64,000 nucleotides of DNA from assembly GCF_000708885.1 (NCBI RefSeq), contig NZ_JEOE01000012.1, positions 1 to 64,000 of the forward strand, read 5' to 3'. Each line of letters opens with the position of its first letter. Within the stretch, counting starts at the first letter, position 1. Both the position numbers and the translations under genes were made by a program. The DNA comes from Cellulomonas sp. HZM (GTDB lineage Bacteria > Actinomycetota > Actinomycetes > Actinomycetales > Cellulomonadaceae). The notes beneath the pieces were generated by a model. It made no database searches. It saw nothing but the letters and a program-made list of their open reading frames with translations, and had not been told where the DNA came from. Positions 36,321 through 45,733 of this stretch are shown here, piece by piece.

Positions 36321-38200
36321 GCGCGTCCCGCCTTCCCGTCGTTCGTGACGCCCGCCGGGGCGTCGAGCAGCTCGTCGAACGCCTCGTCGGCGATCGGGTC
36401 GTCGTCGGTGCCGGCGTCGTCCGCGCCCGCGGGAGCGAGCACGGCCGGCAGACCGTGGGCCGGCGTGCTCTCGTCGAGCCGGCGTCCGACGACGCTCAGG
36501 TAGGCCGAGGCCCACGCCTCGTCGGCCGCGAGCAGCTCGGTGTGCGGACCGCGCGCGACGACCTGGCCGTCGAGCAGGAACTGCACCTCGTCGACGTGGT
36601 CGAGCACGAGCGGTGACGCCGTCACGACGAGCGTCGTGCGCCCCCGCCGGGCATCGACCAGCCGGCTCGCGATGCGCGCCTCGGTGTGCGCGTCCACCGC
36701 GCTGGTGGGCTCGACCAGGAGCAGGATCTCGGGGTCGATGAGCAGGGCCCGGGCGAGCGCGACGCGCTGGCGCTGGCCGCCCGAGAGCGAGCGGCCCTTC
36801 TCGGGCAGCTCGCCCGCGAAGCCGTCAGGGGTGGAGTCGACGACGTCGTGCGCGTCCGCGAGCGTGATCGCGCGCAGCAGCCGCGCCTCGTCGCCCTCGC
36901 CGTGCACGTCGAGCTCGGCACCGAGCGTGCCCGAGAACAGGTGCGGCGTCGCCTCGGCCAGCACGACCCGCTCGCGCAGCTCGTCCTTGTCGAGGTCGGC
37001 GACCGGAACTCCTCCGAGCGTCACGGGGGTCTCGCGCTCGAGCTCGTCGTCGAAGCGTGCCATGCGGGTCGCGACGGCCGCCGACTCGTCGGGGTCCGCG
37101 CTCACGAGGGCGACCAGCCGGTGCGCGTCGACGCGCACGCCCGTCGTCTCGTCGACCAGGGGCGAACCAGGCGCGGGCAGCGCCGTCGTCCCCGGTCGCG
37201 CACCCGCTGCGGGCACGACGCGCAGCACGCCGATCACCTTCGTCGCGCCCACGTGCGCGCGCGTCGCCGACTGCACCATCCACGTCGCGTTCTGCACGGG
37301 CCAGCCGAGGAACGCTGCGTAGCCGTAGGTCGACACGAGCTGGCCGGGCGTGATCGTTCCGTCGAGCGCCATGTGGGCGCCGAGCCACACCAGGACCACG
37401 ACGAACGAGCCCGGCAGCAGCACCTGCAGCGCGTCGAGCCAGGACTGCGTCGAGGCCACGGCCACACCGCGTGCGCGCACGAGCTGCGACTGCTCGCGGT
37501 AGCGCGCGTTGAAGACGTCCTCGCCGCCGATCCCGCGCAGGATGCGCAGGCCCGAGACGGTGTCCGAGCCGAGCGTCGTGAGACGTCCGGACGCCTCGCG
37601 CTGCGCGACCTGGCGGCGCTGCAGCGGCTTGACGAGCGCGCCGAGCGAGACGGCGACCGTCGGCAGGCCGAGGAGCACGACGAGTCCCAGCGGGACCGAC
37701 AGACGCAGCATGAGCACGGCCGCGATGCCGTACGCGACGATCGAGCCGATGAAGCGCGCGAGCACGTGGTAGAGCTCGCCGACGCGCAGCGCGTCGTTCG
37801 CCACGGCCGAGACGACCTCGCCCGTGGGCAGCTCGGCCGTGATCGCGTGGCCCGAGTGCGTGACCGTGCGCCCGACGAGCTGCGACGAGGCGAACGACGC
37901 GCGCAGCCAGTTCTGGACGTCGTAGCGGTGCCCGACGGCGGCCGCTGCCGCGCTCACGACCCCGAGGGCGCCGAGGAGCCCGGCGGACCGCCACAGGTCC
38001 GGGCCGAAGCCGTGCTTCAGGCCCGAGTCGATCGCGTGGCCCGTCAGGTACGGGAGGACCGCCTGGCAGGAGAACATGACGATGCCCAGCAGGACCGCGA
38101 CGAGCAGGATCCCCCACTGGCGGCACGCGAGCCACCACAGGTAGCGGACGGGACCGGTCAGCGGCGGCGTGCCGGGGTCGTCGAGTGGGAGGGAGCGCAT
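36317..38200 (-). CDS. ABC exporter half, degenerate Walker A/B but canonical signature
   Basis: A 627-residue half-transporter: six membrane helices ([20 protein letters not shown] onward) and a nucleotide-binding domain. Its signature [16 protein letters not shown] is perfect, but the Walker A position reads [15 protein letters not shown] with no GK[ST], Walker B reads [13 protein letters not shown] with Val for the metal-binding Asp, and the switch His is absent (VVTASPLV). It therefore can supply only the signature half of one ATP site, complementing the partner. ATG 38200 lacks a clear ribosome site; TTG 38209 is an alternative. Confidence 0.92.
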   Translation of the reverse strand: MRSLPLDDPGTPPLTGPVRYLWWLACRQWGILLVAVLLGIVMFSCQAVLPYLTGHAIDSGLKHGFGPDLWRSAGLLGALGVVSAAAAAVGHRYDVQNWLRASFASSQLVGRTVTHSGHAITAELPTGEVVSAVANDALRVGELYHVLARFIGSIVAYGIAAVLMLRLSVPLGLVVLLGLPTVAVSLGALVKPLQRRQVAQREASGRLTTLGSDTVSGLRILRGIGGEDVFNARYREQSQLVRARGVAVASTQSWLDALQVLLPGSFVVVLVWLGAHMALDGTITPGQLVSTYGYAAFLGWPVQNATWMVQSATRAHVGATKVIGVLRVVPAAGARPGTTALPAPGSPLVDETTGVRVDAHRLVALVSADPDESAAVATRMARFDDELERETPVTLGGVPVADLDKDELRERVVLAEATPHLFSGTLGAELDVHGEGDEARLLRAITLADAHDVVDSTPDGFAGELPEKGRSLSGGQRQRVALARALLIDPEILLLVEPTSAVDAHTEARIASRLVDARRGRTTLVVTASPLVLDHVDEVQFLLDGQVVARGPHTELLAADEAWASAYLSVVGRRLDESTPAHGLPAVLAPAGADDAGTDDDPIADEAFDELLDAPAGVTNDGKAGRA

Positions 38201-38381
38201 GATCGGCAACCGTACGTGCGCCCACCGACACGGCTCGAATCGTTTTCCCCGTCGCGCGGAGAACGCTCTCCGGCGGCGGGTGGCCGCGGGTGCGGCACGC
38301 CTGCCGACGGCGCCCGACGTCGCTGCCCGGTGCGGCCGACCGCGGGCCGGACGCGCGGTCCGGGGCCCGCGAGCCGCCGAC

Positions 38382-38387
38382 TACCCT
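38382..38387 (+). promoter_or_regulatory. guaA -10 element, leaderless arrangement
   Basis: TACCCT ends six bases before GTG 38394; there is no Shine-Dalgarno. Confidence 0.5.
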
Positions 38388-38393
38388 GGGGGC

Positions 38394-39965
38394 GTGACGC
38401 AGACGCCCCCTCCCGCGCACCGCCCGGTGCTCGTCGTCGACTTCGGCGCCCAGTACGCCCAGCTCATCGCGCGCCGCGTGCGCGAGGCGAACGTCTACTC
38501 CGAGATCGTGCCCCACACGGCCTCGGTGCAGGACCTGCTGGCCAAGGAGCCCGCGGCGATCATCCTGTCCGGCGGCCCGTCGTCGGTGTACGCCACGGGC
38601 GCGCCGTTCGTCGACCCGGCGCTGTTCGAGGCCGGCGTCCCGGTGCTCGGCATCTGCTACGGCTTCCAGGCGATGGCGCAGGCGCTCGGCGGCACCGTCG
38701 CGCAGACCGGCCAGCGCGAGTACGGCGGCACGTCGGTGCAGGTCACCGACGCCGGAACCGTGCTGTCCGGGAGCCCGGACCAGCAGACGGTCTGGATGAG
38801 CCACGGCGACGCCGTGCACGCCGCGCCCGAGGGCTTCGAGGTCCTCGCGACGAGCGACGGATCGCCGGTCGCCGCGTTCGAGGACCGCGCCCGCCGCCTG
38901 TACGGCGTGCAGTGGCACCCCGAGGTCAAGCACTCCCCGCTGGGGCAGAAGGCGCTCGAGAACTTCCTCTACGAGGGCGCGGGGCTCGCGCCCGACTGGA
39001 ACCCCGGCAACGTCATCGCCGAGCAGGTCGAGCGCATCCGCACCCAGGTCGGCGACGCCCGCGTCATCTGCGGTCTGTCGGGCGGCGTCGACTCGTCGGT
39101 CGCCGCGGCGCTCGTGCAGCGCGCGGTCGGCGACCAGCTCACGTGCGTGTTCGTCGACCACGGCCTGCTGCGCTCGGGCGAGGCGGAGCAGGTCGAGAAG
39201 GACTTCGTCGCGGCGACCGGGGTGAACCTCGTCGTCGTCGACGCGCGCGAGCGGTTCCTGCACGCGCTCGCGGGCCACACGGACCCCGAGACCAAGCGCA
39301 AGATCATCGGCCGCGAGTTCATCCGCGTGTTCGAGGACGCCGCGCGCGACGTGGTCGCGGGCAGCGACGACGAGGTGCGCTTCCTGGTCCAGGGCACCCT
39401 CTACCCGGACGTCGTCGAGTCCGGCGGCGGCGAGGGCGCGGCGAACATCAAGTCGCACCACAACGTGGGCGGTCTTCCCGACGACCTGCAGTTCGAGCTC
39501 GTCGAGCCGCTGCGCACGCTGTTCAAGGACGAGGTGCGCGCGGTCGGCCTCGAGCTCGGCGTGCCCGAGGCGATCGTCTGGCGCCAGCCGTTCCCCGGCC
39601 CGGGCCTGGGCATCCGCATCATCGGCGAGGTCACGGCCGAACGGCTCGACGTCCTGCGCGCCGCGGACCTCGTCGCACGCGAGGAGCTCACGCGAGCCGG
39701 GCTCGACCGCGACATCTGGCAGTGCCCGGTGGTGCTGCTGGCCGACGTCCGGTCGGTCGGCGTGCAGGGCGACGGCCGCACCTACGGTCACCCCGTCGTG
39801 CTGCGGCCGGTGTCCTCGGAGGACGCCATGACCGCCGACTGGTCGCGCGTCCCGTACGACGTGCTCGCGACGATCTCCACGCGCATCACCAACGAGGTCC
39901 CCGAGGTCAACCGCGTCGTGCTCGACGTGACGAGCAAGCCGCCGGGCACCATCGAGTGGGAGTGA
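38394..39965 (+). CDS. guaA: GMP synthase (glutamine-hydrolysing)
   Basis: A 523-residue enzyme that converts XMP to GMP using ATP and glutamine. The class I amidotransferase domain (residues 1-200) has [10 protein letters not shown] with the nucleophile Cys and WHPEV with the His. The ATP pyrophosphatase domain has [14 protein letters not shown], and the dimerisation domain has [17 protein letters not shown] and ends KPPGTIEWE. It completes the IMP-to-GMP route begun by guaB at 5.6 kb. Confidence 0.98.
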   Translation: MTQTPPPAHRPVLVVDFGAQYAQLIARRVREANVYSEIVPHTASVQDLLAKEPAAIILSGGPSSVYATGAPFVDPALFEAGVPVLGICYGFQAMAQALGGTVAQTGQREYGGTSVQVTDAGTVLSGSPDQQTVWMSHGDAVHAAPEGFEVLATSDGSPVAAFEDRARRLYGVQWHPEVKHSPLGQKALENFLYEGAGLAPDWNPGNVIAEQVERIRTQVGDARVICGLSGGVDSSVAAALVQRAVGDQLTCVFVDHGLLRSGEAEQVEKDFVAATGVNLVVVDARERFLHALAGHTDPETKRKIIGREFIRVFEDAARDVVAGSDDEVRFLVQGTLYPDVVESGGGEGAANIKSHHNVGGLPDDLQFELVEPLRTLFKDEVRAVGLELGVPEAIVWRQPFPGPGLGIRIIGEVTAERLDVLRAADLVAREELTRAGLDRDIWQCPVVLLADVRSVGVQGDGRTYGHPVVLRPVSSEDAMTADWSRVPYDVLATISTRITNEVPEVNRVVLDVTSKPPGTIEWE

Positions 39966-40023
39966 CCCGCGCGAGCGGGCCACGGGCGCGACAGGCAGGA
40001 CCAGCGGGACCGGAAGGACCACA

Positions 40024-40464
40024 GTGAGCGAGACGAACGACGTGACGGGTACGACCACGGGGCAGACCGAGGTCGGCACGCAGCCGGCCGACGACGCCCA
40101 GACCGCCGCCTGGCGGCGCAAGGCGACCGGTGCGCTCAAGCGCTACCGCGTGATGGCGTGGGTCACCGGCACGATGCTCCTGCTGCTGTGCCTGGAGATC
40201 GTGCTGAAGTACGGCTTCCACGTGAACGGGTACGACGCCGCGGGTCACGCGAAGCCCGTGATCGGCAACTGGGTCGCGATCGCGCACGGCTGGATCTACG
40301 TGGTCTACCTCGTGACGGTCGTCGACCTGTGGTCGACGATGCGCTGGAAGCTGGGTCGCCTCGCGACGCTCGCCGCGGCGGGCGTCGTGCCCGTGATGTC
40401 GTTCGTCCTCGAGCGCAAGGCGCACGCGCAGGCGGTCGCCCGGATCGAGTCCGGCGCCCGCTGA
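40024..40464 (+). CDS. DUF3817 family membrane protein
   Basis: A 146-residue protein with three predicted membrane helices (MAWVTGTMLLLLCLEIVLKYGF, IAHGWIYVVYLVTVVDLW, LATLAAAGVVPVMSFVLE). HGWIYVVYLVTVVDL and the ending RKAHAQ are typical of DUF3817, a family often beside guaA in actinobacteria. GTG 40024 follows GGAAGG. Function unknown. Confidence 0.85.
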   Translation: MSETNDVTGTTTGQTEVGTQPADDAQTAAWRRKATGALKRYRVMAWVTGTMLLLLCLEIVLKYGFHVNGYDAAGHAKPVIGNWVAIAHGWIYVVYLVTVVDLWSTMRWKLGRLATLAAAGVVPVMSFVLERKAHAQAVARIESGAR

Positions 40465-40537
40465 CCCCCCAGCCCGGGCCCGCTCGCGCGCGAGGTCTCG
40501 GTCACGTCCTCGACGCGCCGCGCGGCGGGTCCGGCAT

Positions 40538-40568
40538 CTGTAGCGAAATGCACCCCTTTCGCTACAGT
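40538..40568 (+). promoter_or_regulatory. AT-richer palindrome with -10 box TACAGT
   Basis: CTGTAGCGAAA (40538-40548) and TTTCGCTACAG (40557-40567) form a perfect 11-base inverted repeat with an 8-base gap. TACAGT (40563-40568) in the right arm is a good -10. This looks like a repressed promoter for the gene at 40667. Confidence 0.55.
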
Positions 40569-40612
40569 CGACCTGCAGGAACGCAGCGCTCGCGGGGCCG
40601 CCGACGGCCTCC

Positions 40613-40635
40613 CGGACCCCTCGTGCAGGGGTCCG
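40613..40635 (+). other. Leader hairpin before the proline-rich membrane protein gene
   Basis: CGGACCCCT (40613-40621) with AGGGGTCCG (40627-40635), 9-base stem and 5-base loop, in the presumed 5' leader. Confidence 0.5.
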
Positions 40636-40666
40636 CACCCGGACGTGAGTGAAGGGGAACGGGACA

Positions 40667-41422
40667 GTGGCGACATCAAGCAAGGGGAGCAGCAAGGGTG
40701 TCAAGGGACTCGCCCTGGTCACCCTCATCCTGGGCATCGTCTTCGTCGTGGCCGGTGCGGTGACGTGGGGAGCCGTCACGTCGAACCTCGGGGCCGAGAA
40801 GATCACGGTGTCGGACGACGCGAGCGCCTTCCAGGGGCAGCTCGTCGACACGCCGTGGGAGGCCTGGGTCCAGGCCGACGTCATCAACAAGCACGCGCTG
40901 GAGGCGTCCGGCGGCAAGACGTACGCCGAGCTCCCGCAGGACGACCCCAAGCGCGAGACGGTCATGACCGCCTCGTTCCTGCGGGCGTCGCTGTTCACGT
41001 CCGTCGTGGCGTTCGGGGTCGCGCTCCTCGTCGTCGGCATCGGCGTGTCGCTGCTGATCATCGGCTGGGCGCTGCGCCGCGTGGGCACGCACATCGCCGA
41101 GGGTGACGTGGCGGTCGCCGGACCCGCGCCCACCCCTGTCGCTGCCGCACCCGCTGCGCCTGCGCCCGTCGCGGCGGTCGTGCCGCCCGCCCCGGTCGTC
41201 CCGCCCGAGCCCGTCGCGCCGCCGGCGCCCGAGCCTGTCGCGCCGCCGGCGCCCGAGCCCGTCGCGCCGCCCGTACCGGCCGACGAGCCCGCACCGTCGC
41301 CCGCAGGGCCGCCGCCGGTCGACCCCGTGGTCGCACCGACCGAGCCCGACGTGAACGCGGCCGACGACGTCCGCGGCGCGCACGCGCAGGACGACCCCCC
41401 GGCCCCGCCGCGCGAGATCTGA
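40667..41422 (+). CDS. Membrane protein with proline-rich tail, unknown function
   Basis: A 251-residue protein not recognised as a named family. Two membrane helices (about residues 14-38 and 105-135) flank an outside segment of about 65 residues with no cysteine pair. The C-terminal 100 residues are rich in Pro, Ala and Glu, with three 8-residue repeats PEPVAPPA at 41204-41275. GTG 40667 follows AAGGGG. Such tails tempt automated annotation to call the protein LigA; nothing supports that. Confidence 0.75.
   Translation: MATSSKGSSKGVKGLALVTLILGIVFVVAGAVTWGAVTSNLGAEKITVSDDASAFQGQLVDTPWEAWVQADVINKHALEASGGKTYAELPQDDPKRETVMTASFLRASLFTSVVAFGVALLVVGIGVSLLIIGWALRRVGTHIAEGDVAVAGPAPTPVAAAPAAPAPVAAVVPPAPVVPPEPVAPPAPEPVAPPAPEPVAPPVPADEPAPSPAGPPPVDPVVAPTEPDVNAADDVRGAHAQDDPPAPPREI
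41204..41275. repeat. Three 24-bp coding repeats (PEPVAPPA)
   Basis: In-frame units at 41204-41227, 41228-41251 and 41252-41275 inside the proline-rich membrane protein gene. Confidence 0.85.
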
Positions 41423-41440
41423 CGCGCGAACGGTTCACGC

Positions 41441-41483
41441 ACGACGAGACCGCCCCCCCGAGCGGGGAGGGCGGTCTCGTCGT
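41441..41483. terminator. Strong bidirectional hairpin terminator
   Basis: A perfect 15-base stem, ACGACGAGACCGCCC (41441-41455) with its complement (41469-41483), and a 13-base loop. It lies between convergent genes. Confidence 0.88.
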
Positions 41484-41505
41484 GTGCGGCCGGTCCGGTG
41501 CCGAC

Positions 41506-41925
41506 TCAGCGCCGGCCGCGCCGCACGCCCGGGACCAGCGAGCCCACCAGCAGGGCGAGACCGCCCGCGCCGAGGAGCACGATGATCGCGAGCTGGACGT
41601 CGATGGTCGCGCCGCCCGCCCAGGCGAGCAGGCCGACCCCGACCGCCGCCAGCATGAGCCCCCACACGACGGTGCGGACTCGCGGACGCCGTGCAGGCTC
41701 GTCCTCGAGCCGTCCCGCGGGGACGCCCAGCGGGAGCGGTGTCGACGGCGGGATGTCCGCGCCCGACGCGACGATGTCGGGTGCCTTGTCGGATGCGCCG
41801 GACGAACCGGTGACAGGCGCGGGCTCCTCGTCCGGGACGGGTGTCGCCTCCACGACGGGGAGCACCGCGGTCGGCTCGTCCTCGCCGGGGGTGGCGGCGT
41901 TGTCTCGTGTGGGGTCGCTGCTCAT
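41506..41925 (-). CDS. Small membrane protein of the PspC locus
   Basis: A 139-residue protein: an acidic Pro/Glu/Asp-rich N-terminus, then two close membrane helices (TVVWGLMLAAVGVGLLAWAGG and VQLAIIVLLGAGGLALLVGSLV) and a basic tail. ATG 41925 follows GGAGGA and overlaps the stop of the PspC gene by ATGA. Function unknown; translational coupling ties it to envelope-stress control. Confidence 0.8.
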   Translation of the reverse strand: MSSDPTRDNAATPGEDEPTAVLPVVEATPVPDEEPAPVTGSSGASDKAPDIVASGADIPPSTPLPLGVPAGRLEDEPARRPRVRTVVWGLMLAAVGVGLLAWAGGATIDVQLAIIVLLGAGGLALLVGSLVPGVRRGRR

Positions 41926-43499
41926 GAGTCCTCCCGGACGACGGTGATGTTGCCCGCGCCGGCCTTGATGTCCAGCGTGAGCTGCGGGGAGCGGGTGGTG
42001 GAGGCGACGTCGGTGAACGTGCGGTCGCGCAGCCGGACGCCGTCGGTGCCCTGGGCGGCGCCGGGGTCGACGTCCCACTCCATGCGCCCCGCGCCGAGCT
42101 CGACGCTCGCGGTGACGGCGGCGTCCGCGGGGACGACGACGGTGAGGTCGCCTGCGCCGATCGTGAGCGGGACGGTGAGCGTCGCGTCCGTCATGGGGAC
42201 CCCCGCCAGGTCGACGCGTGCGTCACCGAACCCGAGCGCGAACCCGTCGGCGGCGCTCTGCCGGTCGGTGAACGTCGTGGTGACGTCCCCGGCGAACCGG
42301 GACTCCGCGGGACCGTCCCACCGCCAGGCGTCGTGCGCGGCGACACCGGCGGGACCCGCGACGAGGATCGCCATGATGGCGAGGAAGCCGAGCGAGCCCG
42401 ACCGCCTGCCGCGCAGCCCCGCCACGACGATGCCGAGCCCGGCCAGCACGACCGTGATGCCGAGGACCGTGAGCAGGACCGGGCCGTCGAAGTGGTCCGT
42501 GCGGTGCGCCGCGAGCAGCGCGGCGGACGAGAGCAGGACGAGCGCGACGACCGTCCCGGTGGTCGCGGCGCCCGGCCCGAGCACGCGCGGTCGCACGGGG
42601 CGCGGGGGTGCCGGAGGTGTCACGGGTCGCGTCGCGGCGTACGGCGGGGTCACCGGGATGCCTCCCGCGGTTCCCGGCGTGGGACGCCACGACCGGTCGG
42701 TGCCGGCGCCTGCGGCCGACCATCCTGCGGCGTCCGGCGTGGGCGTCGAGCCTGGCGTGAGGGGAGGCGCCGAGGTCGAGACGGGCGCGAGCGGCGTCGT
42801 CGCGGCCGACGTGTACCCGGCCGACGGACCGGCCGGGCCCGCGCTCGTGGGGGCGGTGCCGGTGGGGGCGCCGCTCGTCGGGTCGGTGCCCGTGGGCGCG
42901 CCGCTCGTCGGGCCCGTGCTCGTCGGCGCAGGGCTCGTCGGTGCAGGGCTCGCCGGGAACGGCCCGTACGGCCCGGAGGGCCCGGCCGGCGCCGCGGGTC
43001 CGGACCGGCGAGCGAGGTGCACCACGAGGAACCCGATCCCGACCGCCACGGCGATCCAGAACAGCGTCGCGATCGCCGCGAACACCCCGTGGAACAGCCC
43101 CCCGTCGCGGCCCCACCACAGGAAGGGCGTCCCGCCGCGTCCGAGGCCGACGACGACCATCGCGGCAGCGCCGATGATCGCGGCGTCGAACCGCCCGGCG
43201 ATCAGCTCCTCGAGGTGGATGCGACCGTCGCGGCGCTCGGGCAGGAGCGCCCACGCCGCGCCGTACAGGAGCAGGCCGAACCCGCCGAGCAGCACGGACG
43301 CCGCGAACAGCGCGCGCCACACCAGCGGGTCGAGCCCGAACCGCGCGGACAGCCCCGAGCAGACGCCCGCGAACCAGCGGTCGTCGCCGCGGGTCAGGTC
43401 GAGCCTGCGGATGCTCGCGAAGAACCCGGAGGTCGGGTGCGGGGGTGCGCCGCCGGGTCCCGAGGAGCCGGGCTGTGCGCCGGGTGCTGTCGTGTCCAT
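41922..43499 (-). CDS. PspC-domain protein with LiaF/DUF2154-like C-terminal domain
   Basis: A 525-residue membrane protein. Residues 30-95 are a PspC domain (RRLDLTRGDDRWFAGVCSGLSARFGLDPLVWRALFA). More helices, a Pro/Thr/Ser-rich linker with repeats (PTSGAPTG), further helices, and a C-terminal beta domain (TLTVPLTIGAGDLTVVVPADAAV, LTLDIKAGAGNITVV) like LiaF/toast-rack proteins follow. It probably senses envelope damage and works with the histidine kinase encoded divergently. ATG 43499 follows GGATCGAGG. Confidence 0.87.
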   Translation of the reverse strand: MDTTAPGAQPGSSGPGGAPPHPTSGFFASIRRLDLTRGDDRWFAGVCSGLSARFGLDPLVWRALFAASVLLGGFGLLLYGAAWALLPERRDGRIHLEELIAGRFDAAIIGAAAMVVVGLGRGGTPFLWWGRDGGLFHGVFAAIATLFWIAVAVGIGFLVVHLARRSGPAAPAGPSGPYGPFPASPAPTSPAPTSTGPTSGAPTGTDPTSGAPTGTAPTSAGPAGPSAGYTSAATTPLAPVSTSAPPLTPGSTPTPDAAGWSAAGAGTDRSWRPTPGTAGGIPVTPPYAATRPVTPPAPPRPVRPRVLGPGAATTGTVVALVLLSSAALLAAHRTDHFDGPVLLTVLGITVVLAGLGIVVAGLRGRRSGSLGFLAIMAILVAGPAGVAAHDAWRWDGPAESRFAGDVTTTFTDRQSAADGFALGFGDARVDLAGVPMTDATLTVPLTIGAGDLTVVVPADAAVTASVELGAGRMEWDVDPGAAQGTDGVRLRDRTFTDVASTTRSPQLTLDIKAGAGNITVVREDS

Positions 43500-43542
43500 G
43501 CCTCGATCCTGACGCGCGTGCGTCTGGCGCGGCATCGGGACT

Positions 43543-43616
43543 GACCCTGAACCGACCCTGACATCTGCCAGCCGCGCCCCGGGGAACGGCCCGCCCGGAC
43601 CCTCACCGGACCCTGA
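43543..43616. promoter_or_regulatory. Paired direct repeats between the divergent PspC-locus genes
   Basis: GACCCTGA at 43543-43550 and 43554-43561, and GACCCTCA at 43598-43605 with GACCCTGA at 43609-43616. Each pair is spaced 11 bases, one helical turn. Direct repeats phased like this suit dimer binding by the NarL/LiaR-type regulator encoded in the rightward operon. Confidence 0.7.
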
Positions 43617-43667
43617 GATGTGCGCGAACGGCGCCGGGCGACGGCCGTGACGTGTGACGATCGTCCC

Positions 43668-45017
43668 GTGACGACGACCGCCGGCCCCGCGTCGCCCTTC
43701 GGGGCGGCCTCGCGCCTGCCCCTGCGGCGACCCGAGCAGGGGCGCTGGGTGGGTGGCGTCGCGGCGGGGCTCGCGGCGCACGTCGGGCTCCCGGTGCGGC
43801 TGCTGCGCGTGGCGTTCGTCGTGCTCGCCCCGCTCGGCGGCGTCGGGGTGTTCCTCTACGGCTTCTGGTGGGTGACCGTCCCCGCGGGCGACCCGCTCGA
43901 GGCGGCGGTCGACGCGCGTCCCTCGGCACTCGCCCGGCTCTCGAGGCGCCAGGCGGACGCGGCGCCGGCGCGCCGCTGGCCCGTCACCGACGTCGCGGTC
44001 GGCGCGCTGCTCGTCGCGCTCGCGGCCGTGCTCGTCGCTGGACGGGCCGGACGGCTCGACCTGGACTGGGTGCTGCCCGCGTTCGTCGTGCTGGCGGGGG
44101 TGGGGCTGGCGTGGAGCCAGCTCGACGCCGCGCAGCGTGGTCGGCTGCGGCGGCGGGCCGGCGGGCGGACGCCCGTGTCGGTCCTGCGCCTGCTCGGCGG
44201 CGTCATCCTCGCGGCGGTGGGCGTGCTGCTGCTCGTGGGCCAGGGCTCGGGCCGGGGTGTCGCGACCGACGACCTGCTCCAGACCGTCGTGGCGTCGCTC
44301 GCGGTGCTCGCGGGCGTGGCGCTCGTGCTGACGCCCTGGTGGCTGCGGCTGGTGCGGGAGCTCGGCGACGAGCGGGCGGCGCGCGCACGCGAGTCGGAGC
44401 GGGCGGACATCGCGGCGCACCTGCACGACTCGGTGCTGCAGACCCTCGCGCTCATCCGCGCCCGAGCCGACGACCCGGCCGAGGTCGCACGCATGGCCCG
44501 CGCGCAGGAGCGCGAGCTGCGCGAGTGGTTGTACGACGACCGCCCCGCGCCCGGTACATCGCTCGTCGCGGCGCTGCGGGGCATCGTCGCGGAGGTCGAG
44601 GACTCGCGCTCGGGTCCGGACGGCGACCCGGTCGCGATCGAGACCGTCGTGGTCGGCGACCGTGCGCCCGACGCCGACACCGAGGCGTTGCTCCAGGCCA
44701 CGCGCGAGGCGCTGGTCAATGCCGTGGTGCACGGCCGCCCGCCGGTGTCCCTCTACCTCGAGGTGGGACCGAGCGAGGTCGAGGTGTACGTGCGCGACCA
44801 CGGCGACGGGTTCGACGTGGACGCGATCGAGCCCGACAGGTTCGGGGTGCGCGAGTCGATCGTCGGTCGCGTGCACAGGCGCGGGGGCGAGGCGAGCGTG
44901 GTGTGCAGGCCGGGCCGCGGCACGGAGGTGCACCTGCGCGTGCCCGTCGGGCCGGGCGAGGAGAGCGCGGGCGCCGCGGGGCGCGCGCACGACGACGAGA
45001 AGGAGCCGCCGGCATGA
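43668..45017 (+). CDS. PspC-domain sensor histidine kinase (LiaS-like)
   Basis: A 449-residue kinase with an N-terminal PspC domain (RLPLRRPEQGRWVGGVAAGLAAHVGLPVRLLRVAFV), several membrane helices to about residue 225, then the cytoplasmic part. The phospho-acceptor is His253 in ADIAAHLHDSVLQTLALI. The ATPase has the N-box NAVVHG and the DHGDGF box. It lacks a separate sensory loop, so signalling probably passes through the PspC/LiaF partners. GACGAT lies six bases before GTG 43668, another leaderless layout. Its stop overlaps the regulator start by ATGA. Confidence 0.92.
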   Translation: MTTTAGPASPFGAASRLPLRRPEQGRWVGGVAAGLAAHVGLPVRLLRVAFVVLAPLGGVGVFLYGFWWVTVPAGDPLEAAVDARPSALARLSRRQADAAPARRWPVTDVAVGALLVALAAVLVAGRAGRLDLDWVLPAFVVLAGVGLAWSQLDAAQRGRLRRRAGGRTPVSVLRLLGGVILAAVGVLLLVGQGSGRGVATDDLLQTVVASLAVLAGVALVLTPWWLRLVRELGDERAARARESERADIAAHLHDSVLQTLALIRARADDPAEVARMARAQERELREWLYDDRPAPGTSLVAALRGIVAEVEDSRSGPDGDPVAIETVVVGDRAPDADTEALLQATREALVNAVVHGRPPVSLYLEVGPSEVEVYVRDHGDGFDVDAIEPDRFGVRESIVGRVHRRGGEASVVCRPGRGTEVHLRVPVGPGEESAGAAGRAHDDEKEPPA

Positions 45018-45676
45018 GTGCGGGAGAACCGGTCGACGTGGTGCTGGTCGACGACCACCACATGTTCCGCACGGGCGTGAAGGCGTCGCTCGACGACGGC
45101 GTCCGGGTGGTCGGCGAGGCGGACACGGTCGACACCGCGATCGAGCTCGTGCGCCGCGTGCGCCCGCCCGTGGTGCTGCTCGACGTGCACCTGCCCGGCG
45201 GCGACGGCGGAGGCGGGGCCGAGGTGCTGCGCGCGTGCGCGGACCTGCAGGGCGAGGTGCGGTTCCTCGCGCTGTCGGTGAGCGACGCGTCCGAGGACGT
45301 CGTCGCGGTCATCCGTGCGGGCGCGCGGGGCTACGTGACGAAGGCGATCGACGGCGCCGCTCTGTCCGACGCGGTGCGTCGTGTGGCGGGCGGTGACGCG
45401 GTGTTCTCGCCGCGGCTCGCGGGGTTCGTGCTCGACGCGTTCGGTGCGGCAGCGGGGGACGTCGCGACGGGTGACGACGAGCTGGACCGCCTCTCGGCAC
45501 GTGAGCGCGAGGTCATGCGGCTCATCGCGCGCGGGTACTCCTACCGCGAGGTCGCCGCGGAGCTGTTCATCTCCGTCAAGACCGTCGAGACGCACGTCTC
45601 GGCGGTGCTGCGCAAGCTCCAGCTGTCCTCGCGCCACGAGCTCACGCGGTGGGCCGCCGCGCGGAGGCTGCTGTGA
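45014..45676 (+). CDS. NarL/LuxR-family response regulator (LiaR-like)
   Basis: A 220-residue response regulator. The receiver has Asp13-Asp14, phospho-site Asp57 (VVLLDVHLP) and the lysine in YVTKAI, all intact. The LuxR helix-turn-helix is LSAREREVMRLIARGYSYRE, then LFISVKTVETHVSAVLRKLQL. ATG 45014 overlaps the kinase stop, so kinase and regulator are a cognate pair. Its likely target is the pair of direct repeats upstream of the operon. Confidence 0.95.
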   Translation: MSAGEPVDVVLVDDHHMFRTGVKASLDDGVRVVGEADTVDTAIELVRRVRPPVVLLDVHLPGGDGGGGAEVLRACADLQGEVRFLALSVSDASEDVVAVIRAGARGYVTKAIDGAALSDAVRRVAGGDAVFSPRLAGFVLDAFGAAAGDVATGDDELDRLSAREREVMRLIARGYSYREVAAELFISVKTVETHVSAVLRKLQLSSRHELTRWAAARRLL

Positions 45677-45685
45677 CGAGGCCCT

Positions 45686-45726
45686 CCCGATCGTTCTGAC
45701 AACCTGTCAGAACGATCGGGTAGCAT
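45686..45726. promoter_or_regulatory. Perfect 16-bp inverted repeat followed by -10 box TAGCAT
   Basis: CCCGATCGTTCTGACA (45686-45701) and its complement (45705-45720) with a 3-base loop. TAGCAT (45721-45726) abuts the right arm and ends seven bases before the next ATG. It could be the terminator of the two-component operon, an operator for the next gene, or both. Confidence 0.7.
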
Positions 45727-45733
45727 CGCGGGC

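Noticed and set aside
40667..41422. Annotation of the proline-rich membrane protein as LigA dioxygenase
   Set aside because: Only low-complexity Pro/Ala sequence would give such a match; there is no dioxygenase fold or metal site.
41922..43499. Repeats in the PspC protein linker as a recombination site
   Set aside because: They are in-frame Pro/Thr/Ser codon repeats of a linker, a common slippage product in high-GC genomes.
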